A DNA stretch of 64,000 nucleotides from Marinobacter halotolerans (GTDB lineage Bacteria; Pseudomonadota; Gammaproteobacteria; Pseudomonadales; Oleiphilaceae): assembly GCF_008795985.1 (NCBI RefSeq), contig NZ_VMHP01000001.1, positions 1,178,001 through 1,242,000 on the forward strand, in the 5' to 3' direction. The notes beneath the pieces are model-generated. The model was not told the DNA's origin. It searched no databases and worked only from the letters and a program-made list of their open reading frames with translations. This document shows positions 55,319-63,472 of this stretch, piece by piece. The stretch's first letter is position 1. Each line of letters opens with the position of its first letter. A program made the position numbers and the translations under genes.

Positions 55319-57055
55319 TCAGGTCAGGTTTCCCTCAACCGCGGCCAGGAATCCGGCCATATCCACCACCTGCTCGGACGCCGGGTCAACGGTCTTGCCC
55401 TTCAGATCCGCCGTTACAACGCCCCCGTCAACGGTATCGGTGAGGGCCGATTTCAGTCTGATCGCATAGTCGGCAAGAGGCTGGTTGTCCTCGCGCTCGC
55501 CGAGAGTTTCCAGGGCGTTGGCGAGGGCAAAAATCAGGGCCGACGGGTTGAAGTGCGCTTCGCGCCCCTCGCTTTCGAGGTATTTGAGATAAAGGTCATG
55601 GGCGGTGCCATGGGGTGCCTCGAACAGCATGGTGCCATCCTTGCTCTCGATGATGGAACTGGCCGTCGCCAGGCTGCCCCCGAGAGCAGCGGAAATGTCG
55701 GAGAAAATGTCGCCGTCCAGATTCTGGGAGGGATAGAGCGCGTTTCTGGGTGGGTCGGTAATCATTTTCCTGAGCTGGCTGGACGGCCGCATAATCATGA
55801 AGGACGGCGGCGGCGTGTGCTCCCGGGCCAGGTCCCGGCGCACCTCGGTGATCACATTGCTGAACACCTCGTCGTACTCCATGTACTCCCGCTTGAGCCC
55901 GAAATAGACCTCTTTGTCTTTACGGGACGCGTCACGGAACACCTGGGTTACCCAGTCCTTGATGGCTTCACGGTCATTGGACATAAGCAGTATCGGATCG
56001 CCTTCCCTGACCCGCCGGGCATGTTTCTCGTCACCATCGACAATGACCTTGAGAATGCCGTCTTCCGTGGCGGGCATGTTGAAGCTGCCGTACTGGTCAC
56101 CACCGCCAGCACTCATACGGGAAATGGAGACATGGGCACCGCGGCTGGGAATGCCGACTTCCCGCAGCTGATTCACCAGTTTGAAAAGTTTGCGCCCGGT
56201 GGTGTTGTCGGGCACACCCCAGAGCGCCCGTTTCGGCGGGTTCGAAACGATGCGCGCGGCCTGGGCGTCGATCAGTTCGTAATGGTAGTTCAGCCCCAGG
56301 TTTTCCAGCTGCTTGCGATAATCGCTGTGGTAAACGTCCTCAATGACGGTGCGCATGGCGCCGTCGTAGCCGGGGATGACGGTGTCCTTCAACCCCAGGT
56401 AGACATCCCGTTTCTCGTCAACGGCTCGCTGAAAGAAACGATGCGCCCAGGCTCGCACATCCTCCACATCGTTGGTGGCGAGTAACCAGGGGTCGCCCTT
56501 GCGGACCTCTCGGCGGTGCAGCTCTACCGGGTCCCCGCTGCTGCCCACAAACATCAGTTTGACAACACCGGTGGCCTCGGAGAGCTGGTTAAAGCTATCC
56601 TTGATGCCGCCGAATTCCATGGTGTCGACTTCAATATCGCGACCAATCCAGTCCGGCCGGCTGATCTTCAAGTTGCGGAACTGAATGTCCTCACGGGTAA
56701 TATTGCCGCTGATACCCTTGCGGATCGCGCCATTGGGGGATTTGGTGGCCAGTGAAAACAGGTTATTTGCGTCCACCTCCGGGTGCTTGCACAGCAACTC
56801 TTCCAATTGACTGCGATTGACGGTCATGCCCGCGTTCTTCACCCCGACGCCGCAGCGTTGCAGGGCATCAATGGCATCAATCACCACCTGGCCGTTGGTC
56901 AGCAGACGGTTCTCCGCGGACAGGTCGATTTCCTCAAGCTGAATATCCAGACGCGCTGAAACGAATTTTTCCAGAATATGCTCGAAAGCAACCTGCGCCA
57001 TCTCGTCACCATGAAGGATGACCAGAGGCGACTGTACCTTTATTCTGCTGTCCAT
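55319..57055 (-). CDS. Isocitrate-dehydrogenase-like protein with internal duplication
   Basis: A 578-residue relative of the homodimeric (eukaryote-type) isocitrate dehydrogenase, which is about 410 residues. N-terminal matches are clear: LVILHGDEMAQ (11-21), SPNGAIR (106-112, substrate Ser/Asn/Arg) and Arg121. Residues 139-279 and 305-441 are two diverged copies of one segment. Copy A keeps the LGLKDT lysine (Lys223), YDG and LID (Asp263). Copy B keeps ISR and GGGDQY (Arg313, Tyr322). The metal site DGDIFSD (447-453) and HGTAHDL (482-488) follow once. Asp487 replaces the NADP-binding Arg, suggesting NAD. Substrate and activity are uncertain. Confidence 0.75.
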   Translation of the reverse strand: MDSRIKVQSPLVILHGDEMAQVAFEHILEKFVSARLDIQLEEIDLSAENRLLTNGQVVIDAIDALQRCGVGVKNAGMTVNRSQLEELLCKHPEVDANNLFSLATKSPNGAIRKGISGNITREDIQFRNLKISRPDWIGRDIEVDTMEFGGIKDSFNQLSEATGVVKLMFVGSSGDPVELHRREVRKGDPWLLATNDVEDVRAWAHRFFQRAVDEKRDVYLGLKDTVIPGYDGAMRTVIEDVYHSDYRKQLENLGLNYHYELIDAQAARIVSNPPKRALWGVPDNTTGRKLFKLVNQLREVGIPSRGAHVSISRMSAGGGDQYGSFNMPATEDGILKVIVDGDEKHARRVREGDPILLMSNDREAIKDWVTQVFRDASRKDKEVYFGLKREYMEYDEVFSNVITEVRRDLAREHTPPPSFMIMRPSSQLRKMITDPPRNALYPSQNLDGDIFSDISAALGGSLATASSIIESKDGTMLFEAPHGTAHDLYLKYLESEGREAHFNPSALIFALANALETLGEREDNQPLADYAIRLKSALTDTVDGGVVTADLKGKTVDPASEQVVDMAGFLAAVEGNLT

Positions 57056-57146
57056 AACTGTCTCCCTGAAGGAACGGTACCCGATTCAGCATAAAAACCG
57101 GTTGCAGGGCGGTCAAGGTGGCCCGGCTGATAACGGCGAGGAATTC

Positions 57147-58157
57147 ATGCGCGACACACTGGAAAGGTATCAGGTCTGGCTTTACCTGTCCGGCATACTG
57201 GCCGGAATGGCCCTCGGCCACAGCCTGCCCGAAACCACGGCATACTTCGAAGAGATGCTCTGGCCGGTACTGGGCGTGCTGCTCTACGCCACCTTCACCC
57301 AGATACCCCTGACCCATCTGGCCCGGGCCTTCCGGGACAAACGATTCAACGCCGCGCTGGTGCTGGGCAATTTCCTGGTCATGCCCGGCATTGTCTGGCT
57401 GCTGATGTTCCTGGCGCCGGCGGACCCGGCGGTTCGGCTGGGCATACTGCTGGTTCTGCTGGTGCCCTGTACCGACTGGTTTATCAGTTTTACCCACTTG
57501 GGCGGCGGGGACGGAACCCGGGCCATTGCTGCCAGCCCGATCCTGCTGATCCTGCAGATCGTTTTGCTGCCGCTCTATCTCTGGCTGTTTCTGGATGAGG
57601 CCATGGTGGACGCCAATCTGGCCGGGCACCTGCTGCCAGTCTTCTTCGGGCTGATACTGACACCTCTGTTGTTGGCCTGGCTGACGGAAAAGGGCGCGGA
57701 AAAGCGGCCCAAAGTTGAGCGCCTGGTTTCGGCTCTGGGCTGGCTGCCGGTGCCCGCTCTGACCCTGGTGGTTTTCCTGGTCGCCGGCTCCCAGATTGCC
57801 CTGGTGACGGAAAGCGGCGGCATCCTCTGGCTACTGCTGGTGATTTTCACGCTCTATCTGGTGGCGGCGGCTCTGGCGGGTCAACTGCTCAGCCGGATCT
57901 TTGATCTGCCGGGCGCCCGTGGGCGCACCCTGGCGTACAGTTTCGGCACCCGCAATTCCTTTGTGGTGCTGCCTTTCGCTATAGCCCTGCCAGACCTATG
58001 GGCGCCGGCGGTGGTGGTGATTGTGTTCCAGTCGCTGGTAGAGCTGTTCGGCATGACCGGCTACGTCAAATGGCTGCCCCGACTCATCCGTGCCAGCGAC
58101 CAGAGCCCCAACACAGGCCCTGGCACCAGCAAAAGCACTACCCAGACACCGTACTGA
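57147..58157 (+). CDS. ACR3/SBF-family transporter, probable arsenite efflux protein
   Basis: A 336-residue membrane protein with about ten helices, of the bile acid:sodium symporter/ACR3 superfamily. The ATG at 57147 follows GAGGAATTC. Cys108 in LVPCTDWF and Glu299 in SLVELFGM occupy positions like the essential Cys and Glu of Acr3 arsenite pumps, but overall similarity is judged by eye only. The last 30 residues are low-complexity and overlap the 3' end of the convergent MFS gene. arsJ lies 4 kb away. An organic-anion symporter is an alternative. Confidence 0.7.
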   Translation: MRDTLERYQVWLYLSGILAGMALGHSLPETTAYFEEMLWPVLGVLLYATFTQIPLTHLARAFRDKRFNAALVLGNFLVMPGIVWLLMFLAPADPAVRLGILLVLLVPCTDWFISFTHLGGGDGTRAIAASPILLILQIVLLPLYLWLFLDEAMVDANLAGHLLPVFFGLILTPLLLAWLTEKGAEKRPKVERLVSALGWLPVPALTLVVFLVAGSQIALVTESGGILWLLLVIFTLYLVAAALAGQLLSRIFDLPGARGRTLAYSFGTRNSFVVLPFAIALPDLWAPAVVVIVFQSLVELFGMTGYVKWLPRLIRASDQSPNTGPGTSKSTTQTPY

Positions 58158-59245
58158 CCCCAAAGCCCGCTGGTCAGCCAGATAGCTGGCAGAGTCAGAC
58201 CAAAGCCGACCGCATTCATCACCGCCAGGGAAGAGCCCACTGACTCCTTTGGCGCCGTTGCCGCTGCCAGTGCGGAAAACTGTGGCGAATCCGCAACCAC
58301 CGCAATGCCCCAGACCAGCAGCAGGCCGATCAGAAACATCGGGGGCAAACCGTTCAACCAGGGATACAGAAGGCAGACCAGCCCCGACAGCGTCAGTGCC
58401 CAGCGGGCCACCCACTGGCTACCCAGAGTTCGACTGAGGCGACCACCGCCAACACAGCCAGCGGCCCCACTACCGATCACTGCAAACGCCAGCCAGGGAA
58501 CCAGTGCATCCTCCTGCCCCAGGCGTTGCAGTTCACGGCCAATCAGCAGGGGTACCAGGGTCCAGAAGGCGTAGAGCTCCCACATGTGGCCGAAATAGCC
58601 GCCAGCCGCCGCGCGAAACCGGGGCATTCGCAGCGCCGCCAGGCCCTGGCTCAGAGGCAGACGGCCATTGCCTTTGGGCAGGTGCGGGCCGTCCCCCAGC
58701 AGAAACACCAGCAGTCCTCCGGCCAGCGCGAGAACGGACGCTGCCATCAGCGGCCACTGCCAGGGCATGCCCAGGGTTGCTCCACGCATCAGGTGCGGCA
58801 GCGCAGTGCCCAGTGTCAGCATACCCACCAGCCAGGCCAGCGCCGCCCCGGCGTAGCGGGGAATCCAGGCGATCACAAGCTTCATACCCAGTGGGTAAAT
58901 ACCCGCCAGGCAAAGCCCGGTGGCGAACCGCAGGATGAAATCGAGCGGCGGCTGGCCTGCGGCGAAAATGAACCCGCCGTTGACCATTGCCCCAAGCAGG
59001 CTCGACAGGGCAAAAATCCGGCTGGCGCCAAAGCGGTCCGCCAGACCGGTGACGGCGATGGTCAGAGTGCCGGCGATGAAGCCGGCCTGAACCGCCAGCG
59101 TCAACCGGCCCAGGTCGGTTTCTGTCAGCCCCAGTTCTGCCGACAGCGACAGCCAGACGCCATTGATGCTGAACCAGAGCGAAGTGCCGAACAGCTGCGC
59201 CAGCACAATCACCGGTAGCGGATACCGCCGCAAAAGGTCTTTCAT
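58061..59245 (-). CDS. MFS transporter in the fetAB operon
   Basis: A 394-residue, 12-helix major facilitator. The motif A loop GLADRFGASRIF after helix 2 (residues 66-77) and the second-half VGGGRLSRTLGSQWVARW are typical. It resembles YNFM/CynX-like MFS drug or anion exporters; the substrate is unknown. The start overlaps the fetB stop by 4 bp (ATGA), so it is the third gene of a fetA-fetB-MFS operon. The last ~97 bp overlap the convergent ACR3-like gene. Confidence 0.83.
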   Translation of the reverse strand: MKDLLRRYPLPVIVLAQLFGTSLWFSINGVWLSLSAELGLTETDLGRLTLAVQAGFIAGTLTIAVTGLADRFGASRIFALSSLLGAMVNGGFIFAAGQPPLDFILRFATGLCLAGIYPLGMKLVIAWIPRYAGAALAWLVGMLTLGTALPHLMRGATLGMPWQWPLMAASVLALAGGLLVFLLGDGPHLPKGNGRLPLSQGLAALRMPRFRAAAGGYFGHMWELYAFWTLVPLLIGRELQRLGQEDALVPWLAFAVIGSGAAGCVGGGRLSRTLGSQWVARWALTLSGLVCLLYPWLNGLPPMFLIGLLLVWGIAVVADSPQFSALAAATAPKESVGSSLAVMNAVGFGLTLPAIWLTSGLWGQYGVWVVLLLVPGPVLGLWSLARMSRGSHLT

Positions 59246-60039
59246 GGTTTCACCAGTCGATCCAGCCGCAGACGCTCCCGATCGTCGAACAGCCGGCGAC
59301 CGCCCCAGGTGACCGCCATCACCGCCCCGAAGCCGGTACCGACGGTGATGATCAGCATCACCAGAATCTGATATTTAACCGCCACCGCCGGCGGGCTACC
59401 GGCAAGGATCTGGCCCGTCATCATACCGGGCAGGCTAACAATGCCGGCGGCGGCCATGGCGTTGATGGACGGCATCATGCCGCTGCGCATGGCGTCCTTG
59501 CGGATATCCTCCAGCGCCTTACTCCAGGTCTGGCCCAACATCAGCCGGTTCTCGATAACCGCCCGCTGACGCCAGACCGACTCATTCAACCGGTCCAACG
59601 CCAGACTGACGCCCGTCATGGTGTTGCCAAGCATCATACCCAACAATGGAATGGCGTATTGCGGGGCATACCAGGGTTCGGGGCCGATCACTACCGTCAG
59701 GGCCAGGACCGTGACGGAAAAAGACGAGACGAACATCGCCCCGGTACCAATACCGAACGCCCACCAGCCCTGTAAGCGCCGACCCTGACGAGCCACCACT
59801 TCCCGCCCGGCGACCAGCAACATGACCACGGCCAGCAGGGCAATCCAGTAGAACGCGGACGATGCGAACAGCGCTTCCAGCACCAGGCCGATCAATGCCA
59901 GTTGAATCACCGTGCGCAGTGCAGCAATCAACAGGTTTCGGGTGATGCCGAGACGGGCGAGATACCCGGTCCCCGCCAGGGCCAGAACCAGTAGCGCCGC
60001 CAGGCCCAGCTTCCACCAGGCCAGATCAATCACTTCCAT
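59242..60039 (-). CDS. fetB: Iron export ABC transporter permease FetB-like
   Basis: A 265-residue UPF0014-family permease (YbbM). The ATG at 60039 starts a family-like N-terminus and overlaps fetA by 14 bp. Signatures are LRTVIQLALIGLVLE (residues 37-51), PLLGMMLGNTMTGVSLALDRL near residue 130, and SIPGMMTGQILAGSPP-like SLPGMMTGQILAGSPP near 205. In E. coli FetAB exports iron and lowers oxidative stress. Seven membrane helices are expected. Confidence 0.85.
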   Translation of the reverse strand: MEVIDLAWWKLGLAALLVLALAGTGYLARLGITRNLLIAALRTVIQLALIGLVLEALFASSAFYWIALLAVVMLLVAGREVVARQGRRLQGWWAFGIGTGAMFVSSFSVTVLALTVVIGPEPWYAPQYAIPLLGMMLGNTMTGVSLALDRLNESVWRQRAVIENRLMLGQTWSKALEDIRKDAMRSGMMPSINAMAAAGIVSLPGMMTGQILAGSPPAVAVKYQILVMLIITVGTGFGAVMAVTWGGRRLFDDRERLRLDRLVKP

Positions 60040-60655
60040 GGGCGCGCTCCAGACTGGTTCCCTGAATCCGGTAGTGGGCATCCGCCACCCGATGGATCTG
60101 CGAGGGATCGTGAGCGACCCACAGCACAGCGATCTGCCGCCTACGGATCTCGGTCAGCAACCAGGCTTCGATGGTTGCCGTGGTGTCGTTATCCAGATTG
60201 GCGGTGGGCTCGTCCAGCAATAGCGCCTCCGGCTCAAGCACCAGGGCGCGCCAGAGTGCAAGCCGCTGGCGCTCACCGGAGGACAGCCGGCTCACCGACC
60301 AGCCCATCACTTCTGGCGGGAAACCCAGAGCGGAAGGCAGTTTCGAACCGGCATCATCCGGAAAGTGCCCTGCCACTTCATCAAACCACCACTGACTGTC
60401 TGCTGGCACCATCACCACCCGGCTTCGCCACTGATGGGCGGGAATATCCAACTGGACTGCATCGCCCAGAGAAACTCTGCCGCCATGTGGCTCCAGGTCC
60501 GCCACAGCCCTCAGCAGGCGGCTCTTGCCACTACCCGAAGGCCCGGACAGGCAGACAACCTGGCCTCCCGGCACCGTCAGTGACACCTTATCGAGAGTGC
60601 CAACGCTGAGATTTTCAAGCACAAGATCTGTCAAGATAGTATTACCAGGGCTCAC
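60026..60655 (-). CDS. fetA: Iron export ABC transporter ATP-binding protein FetA-like
   Basis: A 209-residue short ABC ATPase (YbbL). Walker A is GPSGSGKS near residue 38, the signature LSSGERQRLALWRAL near 125, Walker B ALLLDEPTANLDN, and the H-loop WVAHDP. The start is uncertain: GTG at 60655 is adjacent to a TTG at 60658, neither with a clear ribosome site. Its end overlaps fetB. It is divergent from the outer-membrane protein gene, with a 68-bp shared upstream region. Confidence 0.83.
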   Translation of the reverse strand: MSPGNTILTDLVLENLSVGTLDKVSLTVPGGQVVCLSGPSGSGKSRLLRAVADLEPHGGRVSLGDAVQLDIPAHQWRSRVVMVPADSQWWFDEVAGHFPDDAGSKLPSALGFPPEVMGWSVSRLSSGERQRLALWRALVLEPEALLLDEPTANLDNDTTATIEAWLLTEIRRRQIAVLWVAHDPSQIHRVADAHYRIQGTSLERAHGSD

Positions 60656-60723
60656 CAAAATTTGTAACGGCTATACCATTGCACAGTGTCCTGCCGACAA
60701 CCAGCCACAGAGGCCACGGATGT

Positions 60724-61350
60724 ATGAAGCTTCGATCTCTTTTCCCGTTCGCTTTGGCATCTTCACTGATCGCCCCTCCGGTCGCAGCGGACGTCAGCCT
60801 TACGCCATTTGCAGGTTTCCGAATGAGCAGTTCGGTGGATATCGCGACCGCAGGCGCCAGCACGACAGACCGGATCGACTTCAGGGATTCCGCAAGCCAG
60901 GGGCTGGTATTCAATTTTGATCTGCCGGAGGCCGGCAAACAGGGCGAACTCTATTTCGGACGACAGACAACCTCCGCCAGGCTGGACAACGGTCTGTTTG
61001 CACCGGGCGTGGAGTGCATCGACCTGACCATCTACCAGATCCAGTTCGGCGGGGTATATTTCCCTGGTGGCCAGAATCACGGCGGGTTTGTCTCTGGTGT
61101 GATCGGGGTTACCCGCCTTGAACCGGACGATTCGAGATACGAAACCCACCACCGGGCTGCCCTCTCTCTGGGGGGTGGCTATCAGTTCTTCCTGACGGAA
61201 GAACTGCGCCTGCGGCTGGATCTGCGCGGTGTTTACACCGCCCTGAATTCCGGGGGTTCGGCCTTCTGCTCAGGGGGATGCGAACTCAGATTCGAAAGCA
61301 GCGGCTACTTACAGGTGGAAGCTGGCGCCGGGCTGGTCATCCGTTTCTAA
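60724..61350 (+). CDS. Small outer-membrane beta-barrel protein
   Basis: A 208-residue exported protein. The signal peptide is MKLRSLFPFALASSLIAPPVAA (cleavage before DVS). The mature part shows alternating hydrophobic strands such as GGVYFPGGQNHGGFVSGVIGVTRL, RAALSLGGGYQFFL and LRLRLDLRGVYTAL. It ends with LVIRF, a C-terminal aromatic expected for BamA recognition. CSGGC near residue 180 could form a loop disulfide. It looks like the eight-stranded OmpW/OmpA-barrel-like class; no specific family is recognised. Confidence 0.72.
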   Translation: MKLRSLFPFALASSLIAPPVAADVSLTPFAGFRMSSSVDIATAGASTTDRIDFRDSASQGLVFNFDLPEAGKQGELYFGRQTTSARLDNGLFAPGVECIDLTIYQIQFGGVYFPGGQNHGGFVSGVIGVTRLEPDDSRYETHHRAALSLGGGYQFFLTEELRLRLDLRGVYTALNSGGSAFCSGGCELRFESSGYLQVEAGAGLVIRF

Positions 61351-61434
61351 ACCCGGCGCTATGACAAGAGTCCTTATCTGTTCCGCTTGGTGATCGCAGA
61401 GCGTGATTCCGCCCGGTGCGAATGTGTAAGCCTC

Positions 61435-62250
61435 TCAAATCTCCTCACGCACCTGCGCATAGGTGAGCGCCGCGAAAATGCCCGTGCCGCCAAGGACGTT
61501 CCCGGCTAAAGCAGGCAGGATGCCCTCAAATACCACGGCGGCAATGCCTAGTTCTCCCTGAACGACGAGAATGAACAGCTCGGTCGAACCGGCAACCACG
61601 TGCGACATACCGCCGACGCCGATCATGTACGTCACTATGACGATCATCAACACCTCGCCCGCGCTTTCCATGCGCGGCAGAATCCAGACCAGCGCAGCGA
61701 TCAGGAACCCCGCCGGGATGCCCCAGGCAAAATGCTCAAAGCCGGTTGCCTCAGCGTAATGATGTGAGATGGCAAGAATGCCTTCGAAACGGGCCTCCGG
61801 CACGATGTGTCCATAGACGAGCACTAATGCCGCCGCCATGCACCCCACGAGATTGGCGGCAAAGACGATGCCCCACAGGCGCGCGGTTTGGTAAAAGGAC
61901 GAGCGCGTTGGCTTGAGGAACAACGGCAGTATCGGCGTGATTGTGTTCTCGGTGAACAACTGCATCCGGCCAAGGATCACGATCAGGAACCCGACAGTGT
62001 AGCCAAGATTTGAGATGCCCGCGGCCCAATCAGCATCTGGCAGTATGGATGCAAGAAACCCTTTGCACAGAACCGAGGTGCTTATCGCCAGACCGGCCGC
62101 GACTCCGGACCACCAGAGCGCACTCGTCGAACGCGACAGCTCGTGTTCACCTTCCCTCCGGATCGCCTCGAAGATAACCGACGAGGGAACGCTCTCGTAC
62201 TCATCAGCCTGTTCGTTTTCGTCGCTATCAAGATCGGTGTGATCTGGCAT
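61435..62250 (-). CDS. Formate/nitrite transporter family protein, YfdC-like
   Basis: A 271-residue FNT-fold channel. A hydrophilic acidic N-terminus of about 35 residues (DLDSDENEQADEYE) precedes six membrane helices starting near residue 45. Family features are GYTVGFLIVILGRMQLFTENT and VGGMSHVVAGSTELF, which holds the conserved central His. The acidic N-terminal extension marks the YfdC subgroup, whose substrate is not established. It lies 27 bp downstream of arsJ on the same strand and could be co-transcribed, though the gap and differing codon flavour leave this open. Confidence 0.82.
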   Translation of the reverse strand: MPDHTDLDSDENEQADEYESVPSSVIFEAIRREGEHELSRSTSALWWSGVAAGLAISTSVLCKGFLASILPDADWAAGISNLGYTVGFLIVILGRMQLFTENTITPILPLFLKPTRSSFYQTARLWGIVFAANLVGCMAAALVLVYGHIVPEARFEGILAISHHYAEATGFEHFAWGIPAGFLIAALVWILPRMESAGEVLMIVIVTYMIGVGGMSHVVAGSTELFILVVQGELGIAAVVFEGILPALAGNVLGGTGIFAALTYAQVREEI

Positions 62251-62277
62251 ATATTCTAATCCTCAAATGCCCGTCCA

Positions 62278-63471
62278 TCAGACAATCACGGGGCGTTTCT
62301 CCGGCAGCATCAGAGACAGCAGCGCCGCTGTTGTTACCAGCCCGCCGGATATCAACAGACAGGCTTCAATTCCGTAGGCCTGGTAAACCCAGCCAGACAG
62401 AATGGTGCCAAGCAAACGGCCAGCAGCGTTGGACATATAATAGAAGCCCACATCCAGAGAAACACCGTTGGCCCGGGCATAGCTGACAATAAGGTAGCTA
62501 TGCAGGGAGGAATTGATGGCAAATAGCACCCCGAACAAAAACAAGCCACCCAAAATCACAACCTGCGGTGACCAGCCCGCCATCAGGCCTCCAGCAATGG
62601 CGGCGGGAATCAGCGCCAGAGCCGCCGCCCATAGCGCAGCAGGCTTTATGCCTTCCATGTCGCCGGTAATCTTCGGCGCGATAGTCTGGATGAACCCGTA
62701 GCCGATAACCCAACTGGCCATAAAGCCGCCGACTTTCCAGTGGTCCCATCCAAAAGCGGTGCTGAGATATACCGGTAAGGCTACCACAAACCACACATCC
62801 CGAGCCCCGAACAGGAACATTCGCGCGGCCGAGAGCACGTTGATGGCTCGGCTCTTGGACAGGATTTCGCGGAATTTGGGCTTTGATTTGCTCTTGCCCA
62901 GATCCTGCCCCAGAAGGAACAGGCTGGACAGCCAGACCAGCCCCAGAGCCACGGCCATGATAATGACCGCTCCCCTGAAGCCAGTCGCCATCAACAACAC
63001 ACCACCGAGGAAGAAGCCGACCCCCTTGAGGGTGTTCTTGGAGCCGGTGAGAATCGCCACCCATTTGTAAAGGGTGCCCTGCTGCTCGTCCGGCACCAAA
63101 AGCTTGATGCCGCTCTTGGCGGACATCTTGTTCAGGTCCTTGGCAATCCCTGACAGCGCCTGCGCCGCCATGACCCAGGGTACCGTAAGCATCGCCGCCG
63201 GCACCGCCAGCATGGTCAGGGCAACAATCTGCAAAAACAGCCCGATGTTCATGGTGCGGTTCAGCCCCGTGCGGGCACCCAGGTAACCGCCCACCAGATT
63301 GGTCACCACCCCGAAGAACTCGTAAAAGATGAACAGCAAGGCGATTGCCAGGGGAGAGTAACCCAGCTGATGAAAATGCAGCACCACCAGCATCCGCAGG
63401 GCGCCGTCGGTGAGGGTGAAGGTCCAGTAGTTGCCAGTGATCACCAGGTACTGTCGGATGGCAGCCGTCAT
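62278..63471 (-). CDS. arsJ: Organoarsenical efflux MFS transporter ArsJ
   Basis: A 397-residue major facilitator. ArsJ exports 1-arseno-3-phosphoglycerate, the labile product formed when GAPDH uses arsenate. The N-terminus (RQYLVITGNYWTFTLTDGALRMLVVLHFH) and GIAKDLNKMSAKSGIKLLVP are diagnostic. So is LYKWVAILTGSKNTLKGVGFFLGG. The ATG at 63471 lies 1 bp past the TGA of the upstream GAPDH gene, confirming the known gapdh-arsJ pair. Twelve membrane helices are expected. Confidence 0.93.
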   Translation of the reverse strand: MTAAIRQYLVITGNYWTFTLTDGALRMLVVLHFHQLGYSPLAIALLFIFYEFFGVVTNLVGGYLGARTGLNRTMNIGLFLQIVALTMLAVPAAMLTVPWVMAAQALSGIAKDLNKMSAKSGIKLLVPDEQQGTLYKWVAILTGSKNTLKGVGFFLGGVLLMATGFRGAVIIMAVALGLVWLSSLFLLGQDLGKSKSKPKFREILSKSRAINVLSAARMFLFGARDVWFVVALPVYLSTAFGWDHWKVGGFMASWVIGYGFIQTIAPKITGDMEGIKPAALWAAALALIPAAIAGGLMAGWSPQVVILGGLFLFGVLFAINSSLHSYLIVSYARANGVSLDVGFYYMSNAAGRLLGTILSGWVYQAYGIEACLLISGGLVTTAALLSLMLPEKRPVIV

Positions 63472-63472
63472 A

